Assembly: GCA_002897615.1 (NCBI GenBank)
Contig: BDTX01000016.1
Span: 1 to 50,565 of the forward strand
Length of the DNA: 50,565 bases
Direction: 5' to 3'
Origin: a bacterium BMS3Bbin14
GTDB taxonomy: Bacteria; Desulfobacterota; Desulfobulbia; Desulfobulbales; Desulfobulbaceae
In this document: piece after piece, positions 9,622 to 18,542 of the stretch
Numbering within the stretch: position 1 is the first letter of the stretch
Layout: each line of letters begins with the position of its first letter
Position numbers and translations under genes: made by a program
Notes under the pieces: generated by a model
What the model was told of the DNA's origin: nothing
The model's input: only the letters and a program-made list of their open reading frames with translations
Database searches by the model: none

Positions 9622-9842
9622 ACCTGAATCCGTGAGCGCCCGAGAACGGTGCAGATGAAAGGCGGCAACGAAGTTGATTATCCTGGTGTGATATCAAGGA
9701 GTTGCCAACGCAGCAGCTGCGCCGTTATCGGGCGCCCCGCAGGGCGGCACGGTGAAGACCGGAAAATGCGTTTATTCGGCAATAGTTCAACAGATTCCAC
9801 ATATTGCATGGGGTATTGCCTCAAGCCGTCACGGATTCAGGT
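9622..9842. mobile_element. Dispersed TIR element copy B, abutting the mreC start codon
   Basis: A full 221-bp copy with good ends: ACCTGAATCCGTGAG at 9622 and its partner ending CACGGATTCAGGT at 9842. The flanks are ATT (9619-9621) and ATG (9843-9845). The right flank is the mreC start codon, so the insertion probably duplicated ATG and the left copy later changed. It has no coding capacity and separates mreB from mreC. Confidence 0.9.
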
Positions 9843-10694
9843 ATGAGAAAAAGGGGCACTAGAAAGAGCAGCCGCCGTTTCAGAACATTCCGGCTGGTTT
9901 TACTTTCAGGGTTACTTTTGACCCTGGTCCTGATCGTTCTCGTTTCTACGCTGGGCAGTCAGAAGTTCGGGACCTTTCACAAACTGGCCTTTGAAACAAC
10001 CGGACCGTTCCTGAAAGTATTTTCCGGGACAACACGCTATTTCTCCAAAATTACAGATCAGTATATCGCGCTTGTTCATGTCCGTGCGGAGAATAAACGC
10101 CTCTGGGATGAATTGCAGGTGTGTCGTGCCTCCGCCTACCGGAACCGGGAGGCCGTGGCGACCAATGTCCGATTGCGTAAGCTTCTTGATTTTAAAAAGA
10201 AATTAAACCTGCCTATGGTCTCGGCTCAGGTTATCGGCAAGGATCCTTCTCTCTGGTTTCGGACCGTGGTGATTGATCGTGGCACCAGTGACGGGGTCAT
10301 GAAAGGTATGCCGGTGGTCACCGACTCAGGGATCGTCGGGCAGATTTTCTCCGTGTCCCCCAATTATGCCAAGGTGTTGCTGGCGATCGCGCCCAGCAGC
10401 GCCCTCGATGTCCTGCTCCAGAAATCCCGGGTTCGTGGTATTCTCAAGGGCACCGGGTCCCTTACCTGCAAATTGGACTATGTCCTGAAAACAGTTGATG
10501 TTGAGAAGGGGGATTATATTGTTACCGCGGGGTATGGCGGTATTTTTCCGACCGGTCTGCCGGTGGGTGTTGTTACCAAAGTTGTCAAAAAACCGCGTGG
10601 CATGTTCCAGGAGATAGAGGTCTCTCCGGCTGTGGATTTCCTGACCCTGGAAAATGTACAGATTCTTGAGCTGGAAAGGTCTTTTGCCGAGTAA
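9843..10694 (+). CDS. mreC: Rod shape-determining protein MreC
   Basis: MreC is a bitopic periplasmic scaffold linking MreB/MreD to PBP2/RodA. The 283 residues contain a basic N-terminus, one membrane segment (LVLLSGLLLTLVLIVLVST) near residues 17-36, a coiled coil near residues 75-105, and the beta-barrel blocks VIGKDPSLWFRTVVIDRGTSDGV, GMPVV...GIVGQI and VTAGYGGIFPTGLPVG. ATG 9843 is the first codon after the inserted repeat and lacks a properly spaced Shine-Dalgarno. An in-frame TTG at 9804 inside the repeat is an alternative start. mreD begins 2 bp after the stop. Confidence 0.95.
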   Translation: MRKRGTRKSSRRFRTFRLVLLSGLLLTLVLIVLVSTLGSQKFGTFHKLAFETTGPFLKVFSGTTRYFSKITDQYIALVHVRAENKRLWDELQVCRASAYRNREAVATNVRLRKLLDFKKKLNLPMVSAQVIGKDPSLWFRTVVIDRGTSDGVMKGMPVVTDSGIVGQIFSVSPNYAKVLLAIAPSSALDVLLQKSRVRGILKGTGSLTCKLDYVLKTVDVEKGDYIVTAGYGGIFPTGLPVGVVTKVVKKPRGMFQEIEVSPAVDFLTLENVQILELERSFAE

Positions 10695-10696
10695 GT

Positions 10697-11230
10697 ATGA
10701 CCGTTATTGTATTTATTATTTTGGGCCTGATTCTGATTATTCTGCAGGCCACGGTTTTGATGTTGAATCCTCTGTGGGTGGCGGCACCGGATCTGTATTA
10801 TATCCTGGTCGCTTACCTGGCATACCGGTTTGACCTGGTGCGTGCTCTGTTTATTATTCTCCCGCTCGGCTGGATGTTGGATACAGTTTCAGGCGTCATA
10901 CTCGGTACCTATCCGTTTATCTGCTTCGGGGCCTTTTTTCTGCTCAGGTTCATGTCGATCAAGATGCCGGTCCGTGAATCCCTGTATCAGATTCCCCTGG
11001 TCGGTGTCAGCTACCTGGTTGTGTGCCGGATTGTTTTTGTGATCCTGGATTTCCTGAATCCCGGGACCCTCGTTCCCTGGTCATGGCCGGAAATGTTTGT
11101 CAGAGCTCTGCTCATTATTTTGCTCGCCGTCCCCATGTTTCGTTTCTTTGAGTTCGTGAATCAGCGTCTTTTGCGCAGTTTTTCCTCATTCAGGATAATG
11201 CGGGTCCGGTCCGGTAATCGCTACAGGTAG
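10697..11230 (+). CDS. mreD: Rod shape-determining protein MreD
   Basis: This 177-residue protein is almost entirely hydrophobic, with five or six predicted membrane helices and a short basic tail, as expected for MreD, the integral membrane partner of MreC and PBP2/RodA. Recognisable features are the conserved mid-region (VRALFIILPLGWMLDTVSG) and its strict position 2 bp after mreC and 12 bp before mrdA. Sequence similarity within the family is low, so context contributes most to the call. Confidence 0.92.
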   Translation: MTVIVFIILGLILIILQATVLMLNPLWVAAPDLYYILVAYLAYRFDLVRALFIILPLGWMLDTVSGVILGTYPFICFGAFFLLRFMSIKMPVRESLYQIPLVGVSYLVVCRIVFVILDFLNPGTLVPWSWPEMFVRALLIILLAVPMFRFFEFVNQRLLRSFSSFRIMRVRSGNRYR

Positions 11231-11242
11231 GAAGGACTCGGC

Positions 11243-13216
11243 ATGAAAAATATACGGAAGCGCCGGAAAAAAAGAGAAGATCAGGCCCGCCGGCCGGTTC
11301 TGAACCGAGACGCCGAGATGACCCTGATCAGCCCGCATGATGATGCCGAGCTTGATTTTTTCAAAAAGAGGGCGCTTTCATCCGCAGTTGTTCTTATTTT
11401 CTTTTTCGCGGTTCTCGTGTCCCGGCTCTGGTACCTGCAGATTCAGCAGGGTGACAAGTATCGGCAACTGGCCGACAGCAACCGGGTGCGTTATGTTGAG
11501 GTCGTCCCGCCGCGGGGTAATATTTTTGACCGCAATGGTCGGGCGATCGTCACCAACCGGCCATCCTTCAATGTCGTCATGAGCCGCGAGAATAGCGGGC
11601 TTAACGATGAACTGCTCAAGAAAATGGCTTCGATCCTGGGCGAGGATGTTTCGGTTCTGCTGGCGCGGATTCGTAAAATGGCGGGTACTCCCGGACATAT
11701 TCCCATCAGGCTGGCGGAGGATATCGACTGGGATAAAGTGGCCTTTATCGAGAATAACCGTCTGGAACTTCCCGGAATCAGGATCGAGGTCGTGCCGCGG
11801 CGGATCTATCATTACGGGAATCTCGCTTCTCATGTCATCGGCTATCTTGGCGAGATCAATGAGCGGGAATTGAAGGCCTCTGCCGCGGGGGTATACCGGG
11901 GCGGGGATCTCGTCGGCAAGATGGGCCTGGAGCGGTTGCTGGAAAAGGATCTGCGGGGAGAAAAGGGCCGTGAGTACATGGAGGTCAACTCCCTTGGTTT
12001 TGAGCAGAAATATCTCAAGGGCATTGAGCCTTTGCCCGGTGATGACCTGAAGCTGACCATCAATATGGATTTGCAGCGGGTGGCCGAAGATATCATGGCG
12101 GCGCAGGACAAGGCCGGAGCCGTGGTGGCGGTCGAGGTCAACAGCGGTCGTTTACTGGTGGCCGCCAGCGCCCCCGCCTTGAAGCTGGATGAATTTGTCG
12201 GCGGCATATCGTACAAGGCCTGGCAGGCCTTGCTTGACAATCCCCGGCATCCCCTGATTAACAAGGTTGTCCAGGGCCAGTATCCGCCGGGTTCGACCTA
12301 TAAGCTGGTTACCGCCTTGGCGGGACTTGCCGCAGGGGTAATTACCCCGGATACCGTTTTTTATTGTCCCGGTTACTACCGCCTGGGCAACAGGACCTTT
12401 CACTGCTGGAAACATGCCGGCCATGGTGCGGTTAACCTGATCCAGGCGCTGGCCCAATCCTGTGACGTCTATTTCTACCACGTGGGGCAGCTGCTCGGGG
12501 TTGACCGGCTGGCCCTTTATGCCGAAAAATTAGGATTCGGGCGAAAAACCGGGGTGGAAATGCAGGGCGAGAAGTCCGGCCTGGTGCCGACGGCGGCCTG
12601 GAAAATGCGCCGCTACAACAGGCCCTGGCAGGAGGGGGAAACCCTGACCGTTGCCATCGGCCAAGGCTTCGACCTGGTTACGCCGCTGCAGCTCTGTATG
12701 ATGACGGCGACCATCGCCAACGGCGGTACTCTGTATAAACCGGGCCTGGTCGAGAGTATTCGCGATCCGTCCGGCCGCCTGGTGGCACAGTTTGAGCCGC
12801 ATATTTCCGGCCGGCTCACCGGACAGTCCGCCAATCTGAAACTTATCCGGGAAGGAATGATCGAGGCGGTCAACAGTCGTCACGGCACAGGCCGGGCCGC
12901 ACGGCTCAAGGGGATAACCGTTGCCGGTAAAACAGGCACGGCCCAGGTCGTGCGGCTCAGGCAGTTCAGACATATGAGGGAAGTGGATGTTCCTTATAAA
13001 TATCGCGACCACGCCTGGTTTACCTGTTTCGCCCCGGCGGAAAATCCCGAAATAGCGGTCACCGTTCTGGTTGAACATGGTATGCATGGCGGTTCGGCCG
13101 CAGCGCCGGTGGCCCGGGCCGTTTTGCAGGCGTATTTTAAGGACCGCCTTAAAAAAACCGGGAACCCGGCCCTGGTTATGTCGTCGGGGCGGGGCGGTCG
13201 GAGCCGGGCGGATTGA
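11243..13216 (+). CDS. mrdA: Penicillin-binding protein 2 (elongasome transpeptidase)
   Basis: PBP2 cross-links lateral-wall peptidoglycan with RodA. The 657 residues show one membrane helix near residues 47-66, the dimerisation region starting RVRYVEVVPPRGNIFDRNGR, and the transpeptidase motifs: SxxK as GSTYK near residue 351, the SxN-like SCD in AQSCDVYFY near residue 409, and KTG as GKTGTAQVV near residue 562. GGAAGGA precedes ATG 11243 by 7 bp. It follows mreD by 12 bp and is followed after 54 bp by rodA. Confidence 0.97.
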   Translation: MKNIRKRRKKREDQARRPVLNRDAEMTLISPHDDAELDFFKKRALSSAVVLIFFFAVLVSRLWYLQIQQGDKYRQLADSNRVRYVEVVPPRGNIFDRNGRAIVTNRPSFNVVMSRENSGLNDELLKKMASILGEDVSVLLARIRKMAGTPGHIPIRLAEDIDWDKVAFIENNRLELPGIRIEVVPRRIYHYGNLASHVIGYLGEINERELKASAAGVYRGGDLVGKMGLERLLEKDLRGEKGREYMEVNSLGFEQKYLKGIEPLPGDDLKLTINMDLQRVAEDIMAAQDKAGAVVAVEVNSGRLLVAASAPALKLDEFVGGISYKAWQALLDNPRHPLINKVVQGQYPPGSTYKLVTALAGLAAGVITPDTVFYCPGYYRLGNRTFHCWKHAGHGAVNLIQALAQSCDVYFYHVGQLLGVDRLALYAEKLGFGRKTGVEMQGEKSGLVPTAAWKMRRYNRPWQEGETLTVAIGQGFDLVTPLQLCMMTATIANGGTLYKPGLVESIRDPSGRLVAQFEPHISGRLTGQSANLKLIREGMIEAVNSRHGTGRAARLKGITVAGKTGTAQVVRLRQFRHMREVDVPYKYRDHAWFTCFAPAENPEIAVTVLVEHGMHGGSAAAPVARAVLQAYFKDRLKKTGNPALVMSSGRGGRSRAD

Positions 13217-13270
13217 GCTGTTGTCTCGTTACGGTTGTTCAACTCTTAAATCTTAACTTTTAGTCATCTC

Positions 13271-14383
13271 ATGCTTAGATTCGACCGCCGCCTTATTTAT
13301 GATTTCGACTGGGTGATGGTGCTGTTTCTCCTGCTGGTTTCGGGGATGGCCCTTGTCAACCTGTTCAGCTCAACCTGGAGCGGCGGCCCCGATCCTTCGC
13401 CGATTTTTTTTAAACAGCTCTATATTTTCCTTTTCGGTTACGTCCTGATTCTCGTCCTGGTCACCTTTGACTATAAAGAGTTAGCCCCCCTGGGCTATAT
13501 CCTGTATGGCATTGTCATCCTGTTGCTGATTTATACCGGTCTTTTTGTCCACACCATTGCCGGGACCCAGCGCTGGATCAATCTCGGTTTTTTTCATCTG
13601 CAGCCCTCTGAGCCGGCCAAGCTGGCGGTGGTGATCGTTCTTGCCAGTTATTATTCGAACCACGACACGGAAGACGGCTATCGTCTCCGCGACATCATCC
13701 GGCCGGCAATCCTGACCGCCGTTCCCTTTGTCCTTATCATGATGCAGCCGGACCTCGGTACGGCCCTGATGCTTGGCATCCTGTTTGTTTCCATGACCCT
13801 GTTCGTCAAGCTGCGCTGGTCCACAATCTCTATTTTGGGAACAGTCGCCATGGGGGGCGCCTTTATCGGCTGGAAGTTTTTGCTCAAGGACTACCAGCGC
13901 CGACGGATCGAAACGTTCCTGAATCCCGAGGGCGACCCCATGAACCACGGCTACCAGATCATGCAGTCCAAGATCGCCGTCGGCAGCGGTCAGGTCTTCG
14001 GCAAGGGTTTTCTGGAAGGGACCCAGGGACATCTGCACTTTCTGCCGGAGCGGCATACTGATTTCGCCTTTTCGGTATGGGCCGAGGAGTGGGGCTTTGT
14101 CGGCAGTGTGTTTTTTCTGGGATGCTATTTTTTCCTGCTGCTCTGGGGAATCAATATCGCCATGACGGCCCGTGACAAGTTCGGGGTGCTGCTGGCCTTT
14201 GGCCTGGTCATGCTCATTTTCTGGCAGGCGGTCATTAACCTGTTCATGATCATGGGGTTTCTGCCCGTGGTGGGTATCCCTCTTCCCCTGTTCAGCTATG
14301 GCGGTTCATCTCTGTTGACCACGCTGATCAGCATCGGCATCCTGATGAACATCAGGATGCGGCGTTATCAGATCAAGACTTAG
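13271..14383 (+). CDS. rodA: RodA, SEDS peptidoglycan glycosyltransferase
   Basis: RodA polymerises lipid II into glycan strands in the elongasome. The 370-residue protein has about ten membrane helices and the SEDS signatures: AGTQRWINLGFFHLQPSE near residue 97, MMQPDLGTALM near residue 157, and the C-terminal GIPLPLFSYGGSSLL near residue 336. It ends the mre/mrd operon. A truncated copy of the dispersed repeat starts 2 bp after its stop codon. No clear ribosome binding site precedes ATG 13271. Confidence 0.97.
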   Translation: MLRFDRRLIYDFDWVMVLFLLLVSGMALVNLFSSTWSGGPDPSPIFFKQLYIFLFGYVLILVLVTFDYKELAPLGYILYGIVILLLIYTGLFVHTIAGTQRWINLGFFHLQPSEPAKLAVVIVLASYYSNHDTEDGYRLRDIIRPAILTAVPFVLIMMQPDLGTALMLGILFVSMTLFVKLRWSTISILGTVAMGGAFIGWKFLLKDYQRRRIETFLNPEGDPMNHGYQIMQSKIAVGSGQVFGKGFLEGTQGHLHFLPERHTDFAFSVWAEEWGFVGSVFFLGCYFFLLLWGINIAMTARDKFGVLLAFGLVMLIFWQAVINLFMIMGFLPVVGIPLPLFSYGGSSLLTTLISIGILMNIRMRRYQIKT

Positions 14384-14384
14384 C

Positions 14385-14494
14385 CCCTGTATTCGTGACG
14401 GCTTGAGGTAGCATTCCAGGCAATATGTGAAATTTATTGCATTATTGCCGAATAAATTCATTCTCTACTCTTGCAGCTGCGCCGTTCTCGGGCG
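14385..14494. mobile_element. Dispersed TIR element copy C (truncated)
   Basis: The left end (CCCTGTATTCGTGACGG at 14385) and about 75 bp of interior match the other copies. The sequence then jumps to the central GCAGCTGCGCCGTTCTCGG block and is lost; the right terminal repeat is missing. It lies between the convergent rodA and hemH, directly after rodA's stop. Confidence 0.75.
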
Positions 14495-14595
14495 CAACCT
14501 GGATCCAGGTTGGCGTCCATCCTGCCTGCCGTAGGCGGCTCAGTTGCAGAACGGCGGCTGTACGCCCGTCGTCGTGCCTTGCCGCAACCTCCGGA

Positions 14596-15609
14596 TTATT
14601 TCGTAATTTCAATTTTGTTGTTTGGCGGGACGCTACCGGTCGACGGCGGACTGGCGGCGTTGAGAACCAGGTCGTGCAGGGCGGCGATAAACTCCGGATC
14701 GTCATTGAGCGCCCTGGTGGACTCCAGGCGCATCCCCATTTCATGCGCCATGTCTCGGTAGAGCATGTCGATTTCGTACAGGGTCTCGACATGGTCCGAC
14801 ACAAAACTGATAGGGACCATCAGGATGTTTTCACACCCCTGGTCAGCCAGCCGGTGCAGCATGTCCGGGGTGGATGGTTCAAGCCACTCTACCGGACCGC
14901 TGCGGCTCTGATAGCAGAGTCGTCCCGGTTGGCCGGTTTTTTCTTCCAGGGCCTGAATCGTCGTTTCAAGCTCCCGGACATAGGGGTCGCCCTCGGCGAT
15001 AAATTTTTTCGGCAGACTGTGGGCGCTGTAGACAACCTGTACCGGGCCGCTGAAGCGGGCAAGTCCTTCCCGGACCCGCCGGGCCAGGCAGTTGATATAC
15101 AACGGTTCCCGGGGCCAGGAACGAATTTCCACGATAGCCGGCGCCGGCTCAATGACCCCGGCTGCCCGGTGCAGGTCGGAAAATGATGAGCCGGTGGTGG
15201 CAATGGAGTAGTGCGGATAGAGCGGCAGGCCAATGATCCGGCGGACGCCGGCGGCCGTCATCTGTCGGAGCACCTGCCGAGCCAGGGGGGGGTGGTAGCG
15301 CATGCAGGCCCTGACCATGAATCGGCCGTCAGGCCGGAGTCTCTGCTCCAGGGACTTGGCCTGATCGGCCGTGATCCGGTTGATGGGTGAGCCGCCGCCG
15401 ATTTTGCGATAGTTTTCTCTGGACTTCGGCGCCCGGCGCCGGGCAATCAGCCGGGCAATGGTTTTTTGCAGAAAAGCCGGGCCCAGGCGAATGATCCGTC
15501 GGTCGGAAAAAAGGTTGTAGAGAAAGGGCTCCACCTCGTCCAGGCTTTCAGGGCCGCCCAAGTTCAGGAGGATAACTCCTGTCGTTTCTGTTGCTTCTAG
15601 CTGTTGCAT
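14596..15609 (-). CDS. hemH: Ferrochelatase
   Basis: HemH inserts Fe2+ into protoporphyrin IX in the last step of protoporphyrin-dependent haem synthesis. The family blocks are GVILLNLGGPESLDEVEPFLYNLF, GGGSPINRIT, the LPLYPHYS motif with the catalytic His, VVYSAHSLP, and VPISFVSDHVETLYEID with the conserved acidic residues. I chose ATG 15609 (337 residues) because the family core begins about 10 residues later. The frame is open to ATG 15684, and neither start has a clear ribosome binding site. The c-type cytochromes in this window would need haem, but the nearby genes do not form an operon with hemH. Confidence 0.94.
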   Translation of the reverse strand: MQQLEATETTGVILLNLGGPESLDEVEPFLYNLFSDRRIIRLGPAFLQKTIARLIARRRAPKSRENYRKIGGGSPINRITADQAKSLEQRLRPDGRFMVRACMRYHPPLARQVLRQMTAAGVRRIIGLPLYPHYSIATTGSSFSDLHRAAGVIEPAPAIVEIRSWPREPLYINCLARRVREGLARFSGPVQVVYSAHSLPKKFIAEGDPYVRELETTIQALEEKTGQPGRLCYQSRSGPVEWLEPSTPDMLHRLADQGCENILMVPISFVSDHVETLYEIDMLYRDMAHEMGMRLESTRALNDDPEFIAALHDLVLNAASPPSTGSVPPNNKIEITK

Positions 15610-15822
15610 GGATCGACTGTAGCCGTTTTTTCCCGTCATCGTCAAGAAATTGTGTGCTTGCCCTTGATTTGCCGGGTCTGCCATGCCTATAGTTAAACAA
15701 AAGGGTTAGCAACGATTCAGCAATTCAGGAGATAGTCCGGCAGGTGCGAAGTCCGTAGGGACTTGGGGGTTCGGTCTGTTTCGTGATCATTTATTGTTGC
15801 TGCTCAAAGCACGGAGTTTCGT

Positions 15823-16044
15823 ACCTGAATTCGTGACGGCTTGAGGTGATATTTCATGCAATATATGGAATTTGTTGCATTATTGCTGAATAAAATCATT
15901 TTATGGTCTTCACCGCGCCGTCCTGCGGGGCGCCCGATAACGGCGCAGCTGCTGCGTTGGCAACAAAGTTGATATCACACCAGGATAATCAACCTCGTTG
16001 CCGCCTTGCATCTGCACCGTTCTCGAACGCTCACGGATTCAGGT
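15823..16044. mobile_element. Dispersed TIR element copy D (222 bp, TSD CGT)
   Basis: A full-length copy in the opposite orientation to copies A and B. It begins ACCTGAATTCGTGACGG at 15823 and ends CGCTCACGGATTCAGGT at 16044, flanked on both sides by CGT (15820-15822 and 16045-16047). It lies between the divergent hemH and the HPF-CSD gene. It is one of the best-preserved copies and useful as a reference. Confidence 0.92.
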
Positions 16045-16127
16045 CGTAGTTCCGGGCTTGCTTAGTCAATGTTCGGATATGATAGCGACATGGGGCCGCT
16101 ATCGTTGGATAACAGTGGAGGAACTGT

Positions 16128-16670
16128 ATGGAACTGAAGATTGAGGCGAGAAATCTTGACATGCGTAAGGGCTGGCAGGAAAAAATCGAAGCTGAAAAGG
16201 CAAAGCTGGTTCGTCATTATGCCAACTTTGTTCTTTATCTGCGCGTGACCATCGAAAGCACCTCTCACTATAAAGAGGGCGGGTATGAAGTCCGGGTGGT
16301 CGCCTCGGTGCCCAATGATACGGTAGTGGTGAAAAGGCGGGGCGATAAGGTGCATCCGCTGCTGGTGGAAGCCTTTGACGTCCTGGGGTTGCAGCTCAAG
16401 GAGATTGTCAGGAAAAAACAAGCTCATAAAAGCGTTAAGGCCCAGGGAGCCGTCCTTGACGGGAACGGCACCGGCATTATCAAGCGGCTTTTTCCCTATG
16501 AATCGTATGGTTTTATCGTCACCTCGGATGAGCAGGAGATTTTTTTTCATGAAAATGCCCTGAAGGATATCTCCATGGGTGATCTGAACGAGGGCGATGT
16601 GGTTATGTTCAGCGTCGCGGAAGGAGACAAGGGGCCTCAGGCCACCTTGGTTCGTGCCGAGAGAGGCTGA
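16128..16670 (+). CDS. HPF/RaiA-family ribosome-associated protein with C-terminal cold-shock domain
   Basis: Residues 1-100 match the hibernation-promoting factor/RaiA fold (KIEARNLDM..., then an EVRVVASVP...VVVKRRGDKVHPLLVEAFDVLGLQL segment). Residues about 113-178 are a cold-shock domain (GTGIIKRLFPYESYGFIV...EIFFHENALKDI...EGDVVMFSVAEGDKGPQATLV). The classical HPF C-terminal dimerisation domain is absent, so the RNA-binding CSD replaces it. Probable role: binding or silencing ribosomes under stress (inferred). GGAGGAACTGT precedes ATG 16128, and a strong terminator follows. Confidence 0.93.
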   Translation: MELKIEARNLDMRKGWQEKIEAEKAKLVRHYANFVLYLRVTIESTSHYKEGGYEVRVVASVPNDTVVVKRRGDKVHPLLVEAFDVLGLQLKEIVRKKQAHKSVKAQGAVLDGNGTGIIKRLFPYESYGFIVTSDEQEIFFHENALKDISMGDLNEGDVVMFSVAEGDKGPQATLVRAERG

Positions 16671-16703
16671 TTTTCGTTTGTTATAAGGATATAGATTATT
16701 TGC

Positions 16704-16737
16704 GCCCCTGCCGGCAGAGCCGGCAGGGGCTTTTTTT
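16704..16737 (+). terminator. Rho-independent terminator after HPF-CSD gene
   Basis: A perfect GCCCCTGCCGGC / GCCGGCAGGGGC hairpin with a 3-nt loop is followed by seven T residues, 34 bp after the stop codon. Confidence 0.93.
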
Positions 16738-16772
16738 CCCGCTGGAGCCGGGGGTGTGAATAGAAGTGCCCT

Positions 16773-17711
16773 TTATTTTATTTTATGATCTCCTCTGATT
16801 GCATCGATGTCAAGTCCCCACGGTTTTGCAAAGTTACTTCTGACATTATGCCTTTCATGCAATACTTTTGAGTTATAGTAACCCATCTCAGACCTCGGCA
16901 AAAGGTGTTCAGTCAGTTCAAAATCAGAATGTGGCTGAGCATCAACATAGATAGAAACATCAACAGCATCTTTTTCACTTAAGTTGGTGTTGCCAAGAGG
17001 CATATTGTAAAGCACCCAGGTTGCCATCTTGCCTATCTTGCTCATTCCGGCACCGCTATTATATGAATTTTTGCCCCACAAAGGAGGAAAACTGCCTACC
17101 CCCTGTCCATCTGCACCATGGCATGACGAACATCTGCTTTCGTAAATTCCTTTACCCCTTACATAGTTTTTATGAGTCGCGGATTTTATAACAGGATTAA
17201 GCTTTTTATTAGGCCATAAGTTCGTATAATAGGGATTGACAGGCTTTTTAGGATTCATTTTTATCGGCAATCCCTCTGAAAGCCATGTTACATAAGCAGC
17301 CATTGCAATGGACGCCTTGGTATCGATGATGGGCCGTTTCCCGTCCATGCTTCTCATAAAACAGTTGTTTATACGATCCTGAAGCGTTTGAACGGTCTTT
17401 TCCCGTTTTGAATATGCCGGGAAAGATAATGCGGTTCCGATAAATGTTCCCAGCGCCTTGGTTTTCCCGCCATTTAGATGGCAGTTCGTGCAGGTTAGTT
17501 TGTTGCCAACCAGATCTTTTGTCAGCGGGTTTGTGTTGGTGTGCATTATAATATCTTCACCAAGTTTTACCATCTTTCCAAGTTCGCCGGATGGATATTT
17601 CGCAGACGGATTTGGAACCTTTGGATAGGTTGCAGCCAATGAACCCACGGCAAATGAACAACTTAATATTGCTCCGGCTATCCCCATCAAATTCAATCTC
17701 ATTGTTCCCAT
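16773..17711 (-). CDS. Periplasmic dihaem cytochrome c, TsdA-like thiosulfate dehydrogenase
   Basis: The 312 residues begin with a signal peptide (cleavage near VGSLAA-TY). Two haem sites follow: CTNCH near residue 74 in the LTCTNCHLNGG context, and CSSCH near residue 195. Between them RINNCFMRSMDGK carries the conserved cysteine that in characterised TsdA enzymes is the axial haem-1 ligand. YNMPLG could supply a haem-2 Met ligand. TsdA couples two thiosulfates to tetrathionate, or the reverse. GGGAGGT precedes the ATG. The gene is A+T-rich compared with hemH and rodA. Thiosulfate or tetrathionate as substrate is family knowledge, not proven here. Confidence 0.85.
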   Translation of the reverse strand: MGTMRLNLMGIAGAILSCSFAVGSLAATYPKVPNPSAKYPSGELGKMVKLGEDIIMHTNTNPLTKDLVGNKLTCTNCHLNGGKTKALGTFIGTALSFPAYSKREKTVQTLQDRINNCFMRSMDGKRPIIDTKASIAMAAYVTWLSEGLPIKMNPKKPVNPYYTNLWPNKKLNPVIKSATHKNYVRGKGIYESRCSSCHGADGQGVGSFPPLWGKNSYNSGAGMSKIGKMATWVLYNMPLGNTNLSEKDAVDVSIYVDAQPHSDFELTEHLLPRSEMGYYNSKVLHERHNVRSNFAKPWGLDIDAIRGDHKIK

Positions 17712-17735
17712 AAGATACCTCCCGATATTGTTCGT

Positions 17736-17810
17736 CTCAAGTTTCTGGTGTGCCAGGCGACGCCCGGCCGATCTTGTAAGTTGTAAGCTGGCAGGAACTT
17801 ACTATATAAA
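17736..17810. repeat. Structured direct repeat, copy 1
   Basis: It shares CTCAAGTTTCTGGTG, GCCAGGC, GATCTTGTAAG and ATATAAA with 21911-21979 on the same strand. Two hairpins can form: GCCAGGC with GCCCGGC, and GTAAGTT with AACTTAC. It ends about 25 bp upstream of the tsdA-like start codon. Confidence 0.75.
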
Positions 17811-18542
17811 TTATTGGTTGTATATACAGCAGTCGGATATACAGGAAGTCGGGCGGCGGTGTCGGGTGACGGCGCAGTTGAAGTCCCCGCAGTCAGAGCC
17901 GACGTAATGTAAATGAACCTGATTCGGCCTCGTAAATTCTATGGGGGTGTCCTTTTTCGAGGGATAGATGTCCGTGCCGTCCAGTCAGGGGCACCGGGCC
18001 GCGCTTGCCGTCGAGCCTGTAATAAGTTATTGACTTCCAGCTTCCTGTTTTGTAAGAGTAATTACGTTATTGCCGAGCTTGAGGTCATGCGAAGGGCCGG
18101 GGGTGGATCAATAACAGGGAGACTAAAGCAACAATTTTTGGTGGACAGGATAGTCGCCGAAGGAGACAGCAGCGCAAAATTGGGTGCAAACCATACTATT
18201 CTTTCTTCGCCATGCCTCTCGGTCCCTTGGTCTGGGAAGCGATTACTTATCACCTGAAAGAGGTCTATTCTCAAGCTCTAATTCAGCAATCAGGTTTAAT
18301 CAAAAAAATTTTCCTGCCATTTTATTGTCAACATACTATAAATTAATACCGAAAATATTTTTTTCTGATTTGGGGACCTTAAGAAATCCTTAGTTCTATT
18401 GAGGATTAAGATAAACCGATAAAATCGAACAGGGGATTTCCTTTTTACCGGTAACCATGTATAGAATGAAAAAGTAAAGTATATGAAGTTTGGTAAAACG
18501 ATAGAGGAAGCGTTACAAAAGGAAATTCAGGGAGGCTGTTTT
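17811..18542. other. Intergenic region, 732 bp, no gene seen
   Basis: This lies between divergent tsdA-like and multihaem cytochrome genes. The left half is moderately G+C-rich; the right half (from about 18280) is A+T-rich and probably carries the cytochrome promoter. A small hairpin (AATCCT...AGGATT, near 18385-18407) is present. I find no convincing coding sequence. Confidence 0.55.

Noticed and set aside
14496..14511. AACCTGGATCCAGGTT palindrome as an operator
   Set aside because: It lies between two gene 3' ends at the broken edge of element copy C, so it is more likely repeat debris than a binding site.
18062..18274. 70-codon leftward open frame in the tsdA-cytochrome gap
   Set aside because: No ribosome binding site, no recognisable domain and biased composition; treated as non-coding.
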